This document shows, one piece after another, positions 7,322-17,493 of a stretch of 64,000 nucleotides of DNA (positions are counted from its first letter, which is position 1; every line of letters begins with the position of its first letter). Origin of the DNA: CBDIHP01 sp965279195 (lineage in GTDB: Bacteria; Planctomycetota; Planctomycetia; Isosphaerales; Isosphaeraceae); assembly GCA_965279195.1 (NCBI GenBank), contig CBDIHP010000044.1:1-64000 (forward strand). The letters are read 5' to 3'. The notes under the pieces are model-generated. The model worked only from the letters and a program-made list of their open reading frames with translations. It ran no database searches and had not been told where the DNA came from. The position numbers and the translations under genes were made by a program.

Positions 7322-8257
7322 TCACTTGGCGGGCTTGAGGTGCTGGTCGAACCAGTCGGCGAACGCGTCGATGTCCTTGCCCATGTCGGCCCAGCCGTGG
7401 AGGGCGCCTTTCTTGACGACGAGTTTGGCGGGGACCTTCGCCTCCTCGAACCTCTTGACGATGATCTCGGCCTGCTGGATCGGGACGAGCTTGTCGGCGT
7501 CGCCATGGTAGATCAGGGCGGGGGCGTCGTCGGGGGTGACGTGGGTGATCGGGGAGATCGTCTTGCCGATGGCATTGCGCCTGGACTCGTCGGTGATGAC
7601 GACGAGCTTCTTGGTCTTCGGGTCGAACTCCTGGAACTCGAACGGGGCCTGGAAGCCTTCGAGGGTCCCCCGGCCGACGGCGTTCTCGCCGTCCTTGCCG
7701 TAGTTGAGGAAGTCGGTCGGCGGGAAGAAGCAGGCGACGGCCTGGACCCGGCTGGACTCGCGCTCGACGGGATCCTTGGCATCGGGGTTGCCCTTGGTGC
7801 CGGCGGTCCCTTGCATCAGAGAGAGGTGGCCGCCGGCCGAGCCGCCGTAGATGCCGATGCGGTCGGGGTCGATGCCGTATTTCCCGGCGTTGTGCCGGAT
7901 GAACCGGACGGCCCGGTGCATGTCGGCGAGGACCTCGGGGATCTGGAACTTCGGCTGGCTGCCGTGGACGACGGCGAAGACGGTGTATCCGCGGTCGGTG
8001 AGCGGCGTGATGAAGACGATCGGGATGTTCTCGTGGGCGGAATACCAGCCGCCGGAGACGCAGAAGATCACCCCCAAACCGTTGGCCTTCGCCTTGGGCT
8101 TGAAGACGTCGAACGTCAGCGCGGTGCCGTGCTTGCGGCCGTAAATGACATCCTCGGTCCGGTCAAATTCGGCCGCGACGGCCGGCGCGATCGGGCCGGC
8201 GACGACGAGGAGCGTCAGGAGGCCGGCGAAGGCCAGGGCTGCGTGTTTCGGGCGCAT
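7322..8257 (-). CDS. secreted alpha/beta hydrolase (esterase/lipase type)
   Basis: A 311-residue hydrolase with a signal peptide (FAGLLTLLVVAGPIAPAVAA). Landmarks: GVIFCVSGGWYS (oxyanion region), the nucleophile elbow IGIYGGSAGGHLSLM, the acid in ALIYHGDADKLVPIQQ, and the catalytic His in KGALHGWADM. The GGSAGG motif and overall plan resemble feruloyl or acetyl-xylan-type esterases and BD-FAE-like enzymes. It probably acts in the periplasm or outside the cell on esterified glycans. First gene of a two-gene unit with the cupin downstream. Confidence 0.85.
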   Translation of the reverse strand: MRPKHAALAFAGLLTLLVVAGPIAPAVAAEFDRTEDVIYGRKHGTALTFDVFKPKAKANGLGVIFCVSGGWYSAHENIPIVFITPLTDRGYTVFAVVHGSQPKFQIPEVLADMHRAVRFIRHNAGKYGIDPDRIGIYGGSAGGHLSLMQGTAGTKGNPDAKDPVERESSRVQAVACFFPPTDFLNYGKDGENAVGRGTLEGFQAPFEFQEFDPKTKKLVVITDESRRNAIGKTISPITHVTPDDAPALIYHGDADKLVPIQQAEIIVKRFEEAKVPAKLVVKKGALHGWADMGKDIDAFADWFDQHLKPAK

Positions 8258-8718
8258 CTTGGAGAGAACTCTCGGGTTAGCACATCATGGTCGGATGGTC
8301 ATCCGATGCGGAACCGCCAGTGTATCGGGTCCGAGGTCCGGGGCAAGTGCCGGAGGGAGGATCTGTCTCAACATGAGAATTCGCATCTCAAATTGACCGT
8401 TTGCCAGATGCTGGAACGAAAGCTGACGGCTTGGTTGTGTCGGAAGTTGCGTTCTAACACGATAACTGGTCTACGTTTAGTGTGGATCCGGGTTATAGGG
8501 GTCGAGAAAATCGGTCGCATGGTATGACTCTTGCCTCAGAATGACCTTTGGATGTAATCGCATCGACCGATCGCGGACATGAGCGGCTGTGGGACACCTC
8601 CCATCGGGTCGCAAACGTCCGAGATGCCGCGCGACGTCGGATGCGGCCCGGGTTGGGCCGCGGCCGTGTCGGTGGTCCTACCGTCCCGGTGAGGGTCGCC
8701 CGTATCCGGGGAGCGACG
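8258..8718. other. divergent intergenic region (hydrolase / histidine kinase)
   Basis: 461 bases between two divergent genes. The part around 8365-8530 is clearly more AT-rich than its surroundings (for example GCGTTCTAACACGATAACTG near 8450) and is the likely promoter region. I see no unambiguous -35/-10 pair, no riboswitch and no supported gene. Confidence 0.4.
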
Positions 8719-10677
8719 ATGACCGAGATCGATCCCGACCTCCTGCAACCCCTGGTCATGGTGCTGGGCCCGGACGGGTCTTTGCAGCAATTCAGCAAGG
8801 GCTGCGAGTCCGTGTCGGGCTATCCGGCGTCGGACGTGCTGGGTCGGTCGGTCGTCGATCTCCCCTGCCTGATCTGCGAGGACCGGGAGCGTCTGCGGGC
8901 CGACCTCGCGACGGCCGATGCCGTGTCCTCGCCCCGGACCCGGGTCGAGACCTGGGTCGCGAGCACCGGGGCGTTGCGGCGGATCCGCTGGACCGAGACC
9001 ACACTGCCGGGCCCCGACGGCCGCCCCGGCGCGACCGTCCGCAGCGGCGTCCTGGAGGACGTCTCGTCGTCCCAGGACATCCAGACGCTGGCGACGAAGT
9101 ACCGCCAGGCGGTGGACACGTTCTTCCGGCTGATGAGCCACGAGCTGATCACGCCGTTGATGCCGATCCTGGACATCATCGACGAGCTTGACGGCGGCAA
9201 CTGGCCCGCGGGCGAGTCGTCGCAATCGATCTCGAAGCTGGCCGGCAGCTGGCGGCAGCTCCACCAGGTTCTCACGAACATCCTGAACTACGCCAAGCTG
9301 GAATCGCACCTGCTGGCCGTCCAGCCGTTCGAGCCCTGGGCGCTGGCGATGAAGGTGCTCAAGCTCCAGGCCGAGACGGCGCGCGAGAAGGGCATCCGGC
9401 TGGAACTCCGCGCGATCGGCCCGATCCCGTCTCGGATCGAGTCCGACAAGGAGCGGATGCGGGAGATCCTCCAGCATCTGGTCCAGAACGCGATCAAGTT
9501 CTCGAACCGGGGGACGGTGACCGTCGAGGTCGGGCCGTCGTCGAGCCTGGACGCGGCCGGCCGGGAGACGGCCGGGCTCCGGTTCGTCGTCCGCGATCAG
9601 GGGATCGGGATGACGCAGGAAACAGCTCCAGGAACTGGGCCAGCCCTTCTTCCAGGTCGACCCGAGTGCCAGCCGGCTGCGGGGCGGCTCGGGGCTCGGG
9701 CTGGCGATCACCCGACGCCTGGCGCAGCAGATCCGCAGCCGGTTCGAGGCCGAGAGCACGCCCGGGGTCGGGACGGCGTTCATGGTCACGGTGCCGATCG
9801 GTGTCGCGGTCGGCGAACCGGAGGCGGCCTCGCAGCTCCCCCCGTTCGTGATCGAGCCCGCGCTCTCGAACGAGATCCCCGCGCTGGGGCTCCGCGGGCA
9901 CGTCATGCTGGCGGAGGACAGCCGCGACAATCAGATCGTGGTCGGCCACATCCTGGAGAAGATGGGGCTCTCGTACGAGGTCGCCGAGAACGGAGAGGTC
10001 GCGCTCGAACGCCTGGCCGATCGGGAATTCGACATCATCCTCATGGACATGCAGATGCCCGTGCTGGACGGGTACACGGCGACCCGGATCCTCCGAGAGC
10101 GGGGCTGCACGCTGCCGATCATCGCCCTGACCGCGCACGTCATGGTCGGCGACGAGGACCGCTGCCTCGAGGCCGGCTGCACCGATTACCTGCCGAAGCC
10201 GATCGACCGCACCCGGTTCCGGAACACCCTGGCCCGCTACCTGGCCCCGAACCTGTCGGGCAACGGCGCCGCGACGTCGGCGCCCGCCTCGACTGGTCCG
10301 GTATCGTGCCCTGAGGTCGCCGGCCCTCTGCATTCTCAATTCGAGTCCGACCGCAAGTTCCTCGGGATCGTGCGGGACTACGTCTCGGGCCTCCCCGACC
10401 AGTTGAACAACCTCACGGAGGCGCTCCGGGCCGCCGATCGGGTGCAGGCGACGAGGATCGCGCACAAGCTCCGAGGGTCGGGGGGGATGTACGGCTACCC
10501 CGACTTCTCCGCCGTCGCGGGGAGCTGGAGGACGAGGCGAATCGCGGGGAGCCCTTCGATCGGCTCGATCGGCATGCCCGTCGCCTGGGCGGGCTCTGCG
10601 AGCAGATGAGGCGAGGGCTGCCGTCGGAGGACGAGCCGGCCGCGCATGTGGATCAGATGGCCAACGTCCTGGCCTGA
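8719..10677 (+). CDS. hybrid sensor histidine kinase (PAS-HisKA-HATPase-REC-HPt), frame disrupted twice
   Basis: The full-length product reads as a cytoplasmic hybrid kinase of about 652 residues. A PAS-like sensor (1-115) is followed by HisKA with FFRLMSHELITP (phospho-acceptor His 141), an HATPase domain (HLVQNAIKFSN, DQGIGM, GGSGLGLAITRRL), a receiver domain (MLAEDSRDNQIV, DIILMDMQMPVLDGY, KPIDR) and an HPt domain (TRIAHKLRGSGGMYGYP). Two frame changes interrupt it: an A-run at 9620-9622 one base too long, and a G-run at 10519-10522 one base too short. Correcting both joins all domains to the stop at 10675-10677. No membrane segment. Start ATG 8719. It converges with an NtrC-type regulator at 10717 that may be its partner. 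Confidence 0.75.
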
Positions 10678-10716
10678 GATCGGAGCCGGCCGGTGGTTGC
10701 ATCGGCCGGCCCGGGA

Positions 10717-12216
<1,500 letters not shown>

Positions 12217-12399
12217 CGATCACCATGGTCGGTTCGGATTCCGGCGAGCGCGCGGGCACCCCTCACGGGACTCTACGGGCATTATAGCATCGCCTTGTGT
12301 TCTCGACATTCCCCGCCTAACCTTATGCCGACTTCCGGAACTTGTCCAATCGCCTGGATTTCCGGATCTCCCCGTCCCTCCCCGGCTGGAGTCGCCGCC

Positions 12400-13452
12400 A
12401 TGACCGTGTTCGTCACCGGAGGTGCGGGCTTCATCGGCTCCGAACTGGTCCATCAGCTCCTGGCGAGGCCGGGCACCCGCGTCGTCAACATCGACAAGCT
12501 CACCTACGCCGGGAACCTCGAATCCCTCGACGACCTGGCCGACCGCGACGACCACATCTTCGTCCAGGAAGACATCTGCGACGGCCCGGCCATGGCCCGG
12601 CTGTTCGACGAGCACCGGCCCTCGGCGGTCTACCACCTCGCCGCCGAGTCGCACGTCGACCGCTCGATCGACGGCCCGGGAGCGTTCATCCAGACGAACG
12701 TCGTCGGCACGTTCGCCCTGCTCAACGCGGCCCTCGGCTACTGGCGGGGGCTCGAAGGCGAGGCTCGCGAGCGGTTCCGGTTCCTCCACATCTCCACCGA
12801 CGAGGTCTTCGGCTCGCTCGGTGCGGAGGGGTATTTCTCGGAGGCGACCCCCTACGATCCGAGTTCGCCTTACTCGGCGAGCAAGGCCGGTTCGGACCAC
12901 CTCGTCCGGTCCTGGCACCATACCTACGGGTTGCCGACGCTCGTCACCAACTGCTCGAACAACTATGGCCCCCGGCAGTTCCCCGAGAAGCTGATCCCCC
13001 TGATGATCCTGAACGGGGTCGAGGGCAAGCCGCTGCCGGTCTATGGCCAGGGGACGAACGTCCGCGACTGGCTGCACGTCGAGGACCACGCCCGGGCCCT
13101 GCGGCTGGTGGTGGAGAAGGGGGCCGTCGGCGAGACCTATTGCATCGGCGGCCACAACGAGAAGACCAATCTCGACGTGGTGCACGCCCTGTGCGGCCTG
13201 CTCGATGAACTGCGGCCCGACTCGCCCCACCGGCCGCATTCGCAGCTCATCAAGTTCGTGACCGACCGACCCGGCCACGACCTGCGCTACGCGATCGACG
13301 CCGGCAAGCTCCAGGCCGAACTCGGCTGGACCCCGTCGGAGACCTTCGAGACGGGCCTGCGGAAGACCGTGCGGTGGTATCTCGACCACCCCGTCTGGTG
13401 CGAACGCGTACGCTCCGGCGCCTATCGCGGCGAGCGTCTCGGGCTGGGGTAG
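12400..13452 (+). CDS. rfbB: dTDP-glucose 4,6-dehydratase
   Basis: Converts dTDP-D-glucose to dTDP-4-keto-6-deoxyglucose, the second step of dTDP-rhamnose and other deoxysugar synthesis. The 350-residue protein is an extended SDR: NAD-binding GGAGFIG at 7-13, AAESHVDRSI, ISTDEVFGSL (Asp-Glu pair of the active site), YSASKAG (Tyr and Lys of the catalytic dyad, near 157-161), and NCSNNYGPRQFPEKLIPLMI. Length and motifs are typical. Start ATG 12400 with GGAG 9 bases upstream. The other rml genes are not adjacent. Its TAG stop lies inside a long inverted repeat. Confidence 0.95.
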   Translation: MTVFVTGGAGFIGSELVHQLLARPGTRVVNIDKLTYAGNLESLDDLADRDDHIFVQEDICDGPAMARLFDEHRPSAVYHLAAESHVDRSIDGPGAFIQTNVVGTFALLNAALGYWRGLEGEARERFRFLHISTDEVFGSLGAEGYFSEATPYDPSSPYSASKAGSDHLVRSWHHTYGLPTLVTNCSNNYGPRQFPEKLIPLMILNGVEGKPLPVYGQGTNVRDWLHVEDHARALRLVVEKGAVGETYCIGGHNEKTNLDVVHALCGLLDELRPDSPHRPHSQLIKFVTDRPGHDLRYAIDAGKLQAELGWTPSETFETGLRKTVRWYLDHPVWCERVRSGAYRGERLGLG

Positions 13453-13549
13453 GGTGTGGTGCCACGCGTCCTCGCGGGGCTCCGCACCTGCTGATGGGGT
13501 GAGGAAATCGGTGCGGAGCCCCGCGAGGACGCGTGGCACCACACCCTAC
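13449..13549. repeat. perfect 40-base inverted repeat between convergent genes (family C, full copy)
   Basis: Positions 13449-13488 and 13510-13549 are exact reverse complements of each other, with a 21-base loop. The arms begin GTAGGGTGTGGTGCCACGCG and contain GGGGCTCCGCACC. The outermost bases create the TAG stop of rfbB on the plus strand and the TAG stop of the YfaP-like gene on the minus strand. It should form a very strong RNA hairpin in both transcripts, so it plausibly terminates or protects both. Related partial copies lie at 27925-27976 and 40381-40436. Confidence 0.9.
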
Positions 13550-14457
13550 TTCTGGATCTCGGTCTCTTGCCGCAGGGAGCCGACCTTGAGGGTGAAGACC
13601 TTGCTGCGGCTGCCGGGGACGTTCAAGGTTCCCTGGACGACCTCGACCTTGCCGGCGTGCTTGACGCGGACCTTCCATCGGGTGCGGACCGGGACGCCGT
13701 GGTTGCCGCCGTAATAGTGGACGTACCACTTGTATTCGCCGGGTGGGCCGGGGCCGAGGTCCTTCGAGCCATCCGGCCTCTGCTTGAGCCAGTAGATGTT
13801 CTCGGGGCCGAAGCCGATCGTGTTGTCGACGTCGAGTTCGCCGCCGAACTTGCCCCTGGGGTCCTCCCAGAAGATCTCCTTGCCGCCGGGTTCGAGGACG
13901 TGGAGGTCGATGTCGGCGGTGGAGTCCCAGAGCAGGGTGAACTGGGGGTCGCCGACCTTCACGGCGACGCCGCGGATGTCCTCGCCCCCCTGGCCGAACT
14001 TGGCCAGGCCGAAGCCGTCGCCCCGGCCGGCGCCGGGGTTCTCGCCCGTGCCCCCCTTGAAGCCGGTGTCGTTGGGGTTGAGCAATGTCTCAGTCGACGG
14101 CAGCTGGGCGAAGGTCGTCTCGGTGCTGGAGTTGGGCTCGGGGGCCTCGGGCATGGAGATCGGCGTGTCCAGGCCGCCGAGGGAGTTCAGGCCCTCCTCG
14201 ACGCCGAACTCGGACCCGGCGAGGCGGGTGTCGAACTGCTTGACTTTGGTCGTCTCGGGCGAGAAGTACCAGAACGCCAGGATGAGCAGCAGCACGGCGT
14301 GGATGGCCAGCGACCAGACCCAGCTCTGGATGTTGACCGGCGAGAGGAGTTCTTCCTCGACGTCCTCGGGCTCGGGCCGCGTCTTGACCCCGAGCTTCGG
14401 GCCGGCGGGCTTCGCCACGGGGATCGCCGGTTTCTTGGCCGGATTCGTCAACGACAT
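13546..14457 (-). CDS. membrane-anchored protein with YfaP/DUF2135-like domain
   Basis: A 303-residue protein from ATG 14457 (MSLTNPAKKP). It has a Pro/Lys-rich cytoplasmic N-terminus, one membrane helix (WSLAIHAVLLLILAFWYFS), a Gly/Asn-rich linker, and a C-terminal beta domain with DIDLHVLEPGGKEIFW, GELDVDNTIGFGPENIYW and YKWYVHYYGGNHG, the recognisable pattern of DUF2135 (YfaP-type). This domain is usually periplasmic and probably binds a ligand; function is not established. The single-helix, Pro-rich N-terminal layout is also reminiscent of TonB-like proteins, but the C-terminal TonB motif is absent. The longer frame to 14616 is unlikely. Confidence 0.75.
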   Translation of the reverse strand: MSLTNPAKKPAIPVAKPAGPKLGVKTRPEPEDVEEELLSPVNIQSWVWSLAIHAVLLLILAFWYFSPETTKVKQFDTRLAGSEFGVEEGLNSLGGLDTPISMPEAPEPNSSTETTFAQLPSTETLLNPNDTGFKGGTGENPGAGRGDGFGLAKFGQGGEDIRGVAVKVGDPQFTLLWDSTADIDLHVLEPGGKEIFWEDPRGKFGGELDVDNTIGFGPENIYWLKQRPDGSKDLGPGPPGEYKWYVHYYGGNHGVPVRTRWKVRVKHAGKVEVVQGTLNVPGSRSKVFTLKVGSLRQETEIQK

Positions 14458-14892
14458 GGCCCGCACCCCCCGTTGGCCCGCCCGCCCGTTCCATGCGCCC
14501 CGCGCAGGCTCGCGATGCCCTATCGTAGCATGGACGTCGCGAGGGGCGGAAGTATTCGAGCCCACCCGCCCCATCGCCCCGAAATGGAAGCGGAGCCTGG
14601 TGTTGCCGGCGCACATCGTGGTCGGCTCGCAGCGCGTTTCCGCCGGGGTGCCCGCGGGTTTCCGTCATCGCAAACCTCGGCCCACCCCGACCGCGGTCGA
14701 CCGGCCTGGGCTGTCCTGATCGGGGTTTCGCGGACGAAACCCACGGGCACCATTCACCGTCCTGACCCCAAGGCTGCCAACGATCGCCGGAGGCCGCAAC
14801 GACCCCACGGTTGCGATCCGCCCCCGGAAACGGGTAAAACGGAACCCTTTGCGAGCGTGCACGCCCAGCGTCCGCGGCGGGGTCGAGGGTCC

Positions 14893-15720
14893 ATGGATTC
14901 ACACGATTTGTTGAGGCTGCTCGAGGCCGTCTCGCGGGGCGAGGTCTCGCCCGGCGATGCCACGGGCCGGATCAAGACGGCGCCCCTGGAGGAAACCGGC
15001 GGGTTCGCCACGGTGGACCTCCAGCGCCGGCTGCGCTGCGGGTCGCCCGAAGTGATCTTCGGACAGGGAAAGACCCCGGAGCAGATCGTCGCCATCCTCC
15101 GCACGATGCTCAAGCACGAGGGCGGGGGCCTGGTGACCCGGGTCTCGACCGAGGCGGGCGAACTGCTCGTGAAGGAATTCCCCGAGGGCGAGTACAACCG
15201 ACTCGGGCGGACCTTCCGGGTCCTGCCGAAGAGCCCCGAGCCGAAGCTGGGTCGGATCGTCGTCGTGACCGCCGGGACCAGCGACCTGCCGGTGGCCGAG
15301 GAGGCCAAGGTCACGGCCGAGTCCTGGAACTGCGAGGTCAAGCTGATCGCCGACGTCGGCGTCGCGGGCATCCACCGGCTGTTCAACCGCCTGCCGGAGA
15401 TGCAAGGGGTAGACGTCCTCGTCTGCGTCGCGGGCATGGAGGCGGCGCTGCCGAGCGTCGTCGGCGGCCTGGTCGATTGCCCGGTGGTCGCCGTGCCGAC
15501 AAGCGTCGGCTACGGGGCGCATTTCAATGGGCTGACGTCGCTGCTGGGCATGCTCAATAGCTGCTCTTCGAACGTGGTCGTGACGAACATCGACGGCGGA
15601 TTCAACGGCGGCCACGTCGCGGGCCTCATCGCCCGCCGCGCGGGGCAGGCCCGCGCCGAAGGTGACTTGAAGAACAAGGCCAAGGAAGCACAGGAAAACG
15701 GGGTGTCGCGTGGCGTCTGA
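14893..15720 (+). CDS. larB: LarB, nickel-pincer cofactor biosynthesis carboxylase
   Basis: LarB carboxylates and hydrolyses nicotinic acid adenine dinucleotide in synthesis of the nickel-pincer nucleotide used by lactate racemase-type enzymes. The 275-residue protein shows the family's N-terminal helical part (LLRLLEAVSRGEVSPGDA), a central FGQGKTPEQIV region, and a C-terminal PurE-like domain (VVVTAGTSDLPVAEEA, VCVAGMEAALPSVVGGLVDCPVVAVPTSVGYG). Length is as expected. Start ATG 14893. The last 11 bases overlap nnrD, which indicates translational coupling. larC and larE are not in the window. Confidence 0.9.
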   Translation: MDSHDLLRLLEAVSRGEVSPGDATGRIKTAPLEETGGFATVDLQRRLRCGSPEVIFGQGKTPEQIVAILRTMLKHEGGGLVTRVSTEAGELLVKEFPEGEYNRLGRTFRVLPKSPEPKLGRIVVVTAGTSDLPVAEEAKVTAESWNCEVKLIADVGVAGIHRLFNRLPEMQGVDVLVCVAGMEAALPSVVGGLVDCPVVAVPTSVGYGAHFNGLTSLLGMLNSCSSNVVVTNIDGGFNGGHVAGLIARRAGQARAEGDLKNKAKEAQENGVSRGV

Positions 15721-16603
15721 GTCGTCGGGTGAGGGTCTGGAGAAGGTCGCGAAACTGTACCAGTTGCCGAAACGTCCGGCGGACAGCCACAAGGGAATGT
15801 TCGGCCGGATCACCGTCCTGGCCGGGAGCCGGGGCATGGCCGGGGCCGCCGCGCTCTCCGGGGCCGCGGCGTTGCGATCGGGCGCGGGGCTCGTCCGGAT
15901 CCTCTCGGCGCGGGAGGTCCAGCCGACCGTCGCCAGCTTCGAGCCGTCCTACATGACCTGGCCGGTCGAGAACGACGGCGATGGCCTGATCCGCCTCGAC
16001 GACGGACAGAAAGCCCTCGAAAAGTTCCTGCCGCAGACAGACGTCCTTGCCGTCGGCCCCGGGCTGGGGCGCTCTGCCGATCTGGATGCCCTCGTCGGCT
16101 GGATCGCCCGCAACGTCACGATCCCCACGATCCTCGACGCCGACGCCCTCAACGCGATCGCCGCGTCACCGGGCGCCCTCGACAAGGCGAAGGCCCCGGT
16201 CGTCCTCACCCCCCACCCCGGCGAGTTCGCCCGCCTGACCGGCAAGTCCGTCGCGGACATCCAGGCCGACCGGATCGGCGCGGCCGCCGTCTTCGCGAGC
16301 GAGGCCCCCAACCGGATCGTCGTGCTCAAAGGGTCGCAGACTGTTGTCACGGACGGGAAGCGTCTCTATGTGAACGAGACCGGCAATCCCGGCATGGCCA
16401 CCGGCGGTGCGGGCGACGTGCTGACGGGCGTCATCGCCGCGATGATCGGCCAGAAGCTGCCGCTCTTCGACGCCGTTTGCCTCGCGGTCTACGCCCACGG
16501 CCTCGCCGGCGACATCGCCCGCGACAACAACGGCGAGACCGGGATGATCGCCGGCGACCTGGTCGACTCGCTGGCTGATGCGTTCCAGCATCTGTCGCAT
16601 TGA
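15710..16603 (+). CDS. nnrD: ADP/ATP-dependent NAD(P)H-hydrate dehydratase
   Basis: Repairs hydrated NAD(P)H by nucleotide-dependent dehydration. The 297-residue ribokinase-like protein has GRITVLAGSRGMAGAAALSG near the N-terminus, VLAVGPGLGRS, VLDADALNAI-type (TILDADALNAIA), TPHPGEFARL, VLKGSQTVVTDG and the C-terminal anion hole NPGMATGGAGDVLTGVIAAM. It lacks the N-terminal epimerase (NnrE) domain that is often fused to it. Start GTG 15710 overlaps the end of larB by 11 bases. A hairpin follows the stop. Confidence 0.93.
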   Translation: MASESSGEGLEKVAKLYQLPKRPADSHKGMFGRITVLAGSRGMAGAAALSGAAALRSGAGLVRILSAREVQPTVASFEPSYMTWPVENDGDGLIRLDDGQKALEKFLPQTDVLAVGPGLGRSADLDALVGWIARNVTIPTILDADALNAIAASPGALDKAKAPVVLTPHPGEFARLTGKSVADIQADRIGAAAVFASEAPNRIVVLKGSQTVVTDGKRLYVNETGNPGMATGGAGDVLTGVIAAMIGQKLPLFDAVCLAVYAHGLAGDIARDNNGETGMIAGDLVDSLADAFQHLSH

Positions 16604-16608
16604 CCTTC

Positions 16609-16695
16609 GGATTGCGGCAGTGCGGCTGCCGCTTTGCCTTGCCGAGAGGATCCTCACCGGCGAGAGGCAAAGCGGCAGCAGGGCTGCCGCAATCC
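16609..16695. terminator. nested inverted repeat downstream of nnrD
   Basis: Two arm pairs nest: GGATTGCGGCAG (16609-16620) with CTGCCGCAATCC (16684-16695), and GCTGCCGCTTTGCCT (16625-16639) with AGGCAAAGCGGCAGC (16665-16679). It begins 5 bases after the nnrD stop. No T-run follows. Likely a transcript 3' end structure; it is one of several long intergenic inverted repeats in this window. Confidence 0.6.
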
Positions 16696-16796
16696 AATGG
16701 GGGATTCCGCACACAACTGTTCACGCCCGGGGCGTGGCCGGTCGATCGTTTCAAAGAAATCCCCGGTGTCTCTGGGCAGTTTCTTGGCCCGCTGCG

Positions 16797-16802
16797 TATA
16801 TT
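16797..16802 (+). promoter_or_regulatory. possible -10 box (TATATT) for the coiled-coil gene
   Basis: TATATT lies about 48 bases upstream of the GTG start at 16850 in an otherwise GC-rich spacer. I could not find a matching -35 at normal spacing, so this is tentative. Confidence 0.3.
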
Positions 16803-16849
16803 AGTGAGACTCGCTTCGCTCGCTGGACTCGAACCTGAAGGAGGCCGGG

Positions 16850-17353
16850 GTGTCGCAACGCGAAAATTCGTCCCAACCGTCGTGGACCTACCGGATGGAA
16901 GTCTCGCCGACCGGGCAGGCCCTGACGAACATGCCCGGGACGAACGACCCGGTCGCCTTGCTCCATATGCTCGTGGCGCTCCAGTCCCAGACGCTGGAAA
17001 CCCAGCGTCAGATCCTGGAGGCCCAGCGCCAGCAACTCGAACTCGCCCGCGAATCCGCGGCCATCGCCCGCGACCAGCGCCAGCGTCAGATCGCTGAACT
17101 GGAACGCTGGCAGAACGGCCACGAGCTGGTCCTCGACCAGAGCAAGATGACCCTCACCCAGCTCGAACAGGTCCACGCCGCCCTCATGGGCGAACTGGCG
17201 ACCTACGTCGAGGACAACCACGACAACCTGCTCGACGGCGACTTCGCCCTCAGCGACTTCGTGGATCGCTTCGGCCCCCGCCTCGCCCACCTGAACACCA
17301 TGCTCGCCGTCCTCCGCCCGCTCGCCGCCGCCAACCGGAAGGCCGAGGGCTGA
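16850..17353 (+). CDS. coiled-coil hypothetical protein
   Basis: A 167-residue soluble protein. Residues 35-110 form a long Gln/Glu/Arg-rich helix with heptad spacing (LETQRQILEAQRQQLELARE), typical of a coiled coil. A C-terminal segment (GDFALSDFVDRFGPRLAHLNTMLAVLRPL) is probably helical too. No membrane segment or enzyme motif. The GTG start at 16850 is set by a strong AAGGAGG 5 bases upstream; in-frame ATG 16895 has none. Function unknown; it may be a structural or oligomerising protein. Confidence 0.7.
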   Translation: MSQRENSSQPSWTYRMEVSPTGQALTNMPGTNDPVALLHMLVALQSQTLETQRQILEAQRQQLELARESAAIARDQRQRQIAELERWQNGHELVLDQSKMTLTQLEQVHAALMGELATYVEDNHDNLLDGDFALSDFVDRFGPRLAHLNTMLAVLRPLAAANRKAEG

Positions 17354-17493
17354 GGAATCCGGCACAGTTCCGATCCCGCTACGATCCGGGCTCGCTCTCG
17401 CGGCGGGCCCGGATCGTCTCGATTGGACTTCTCGCGACGGTCGCGGAACAATCCCCAGTGGGCCCGACCCGGACCCGGGGAGCTTGAATCCGC

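Noticed and set aside
8719..10677. True pseudogene status of the hybrid kinase
   Set aside because: Both lesions are one-base homopolymer changes and all catalytic motifs are intact, so sequencing error is the simpler reading; it is kept as a coding gene with a note.
13567..14892. Upstream extension of the larB frame
   Set aside because: It is antisense to the YfaP-like gene. LarB's conserved N-terminus begins at 14893.
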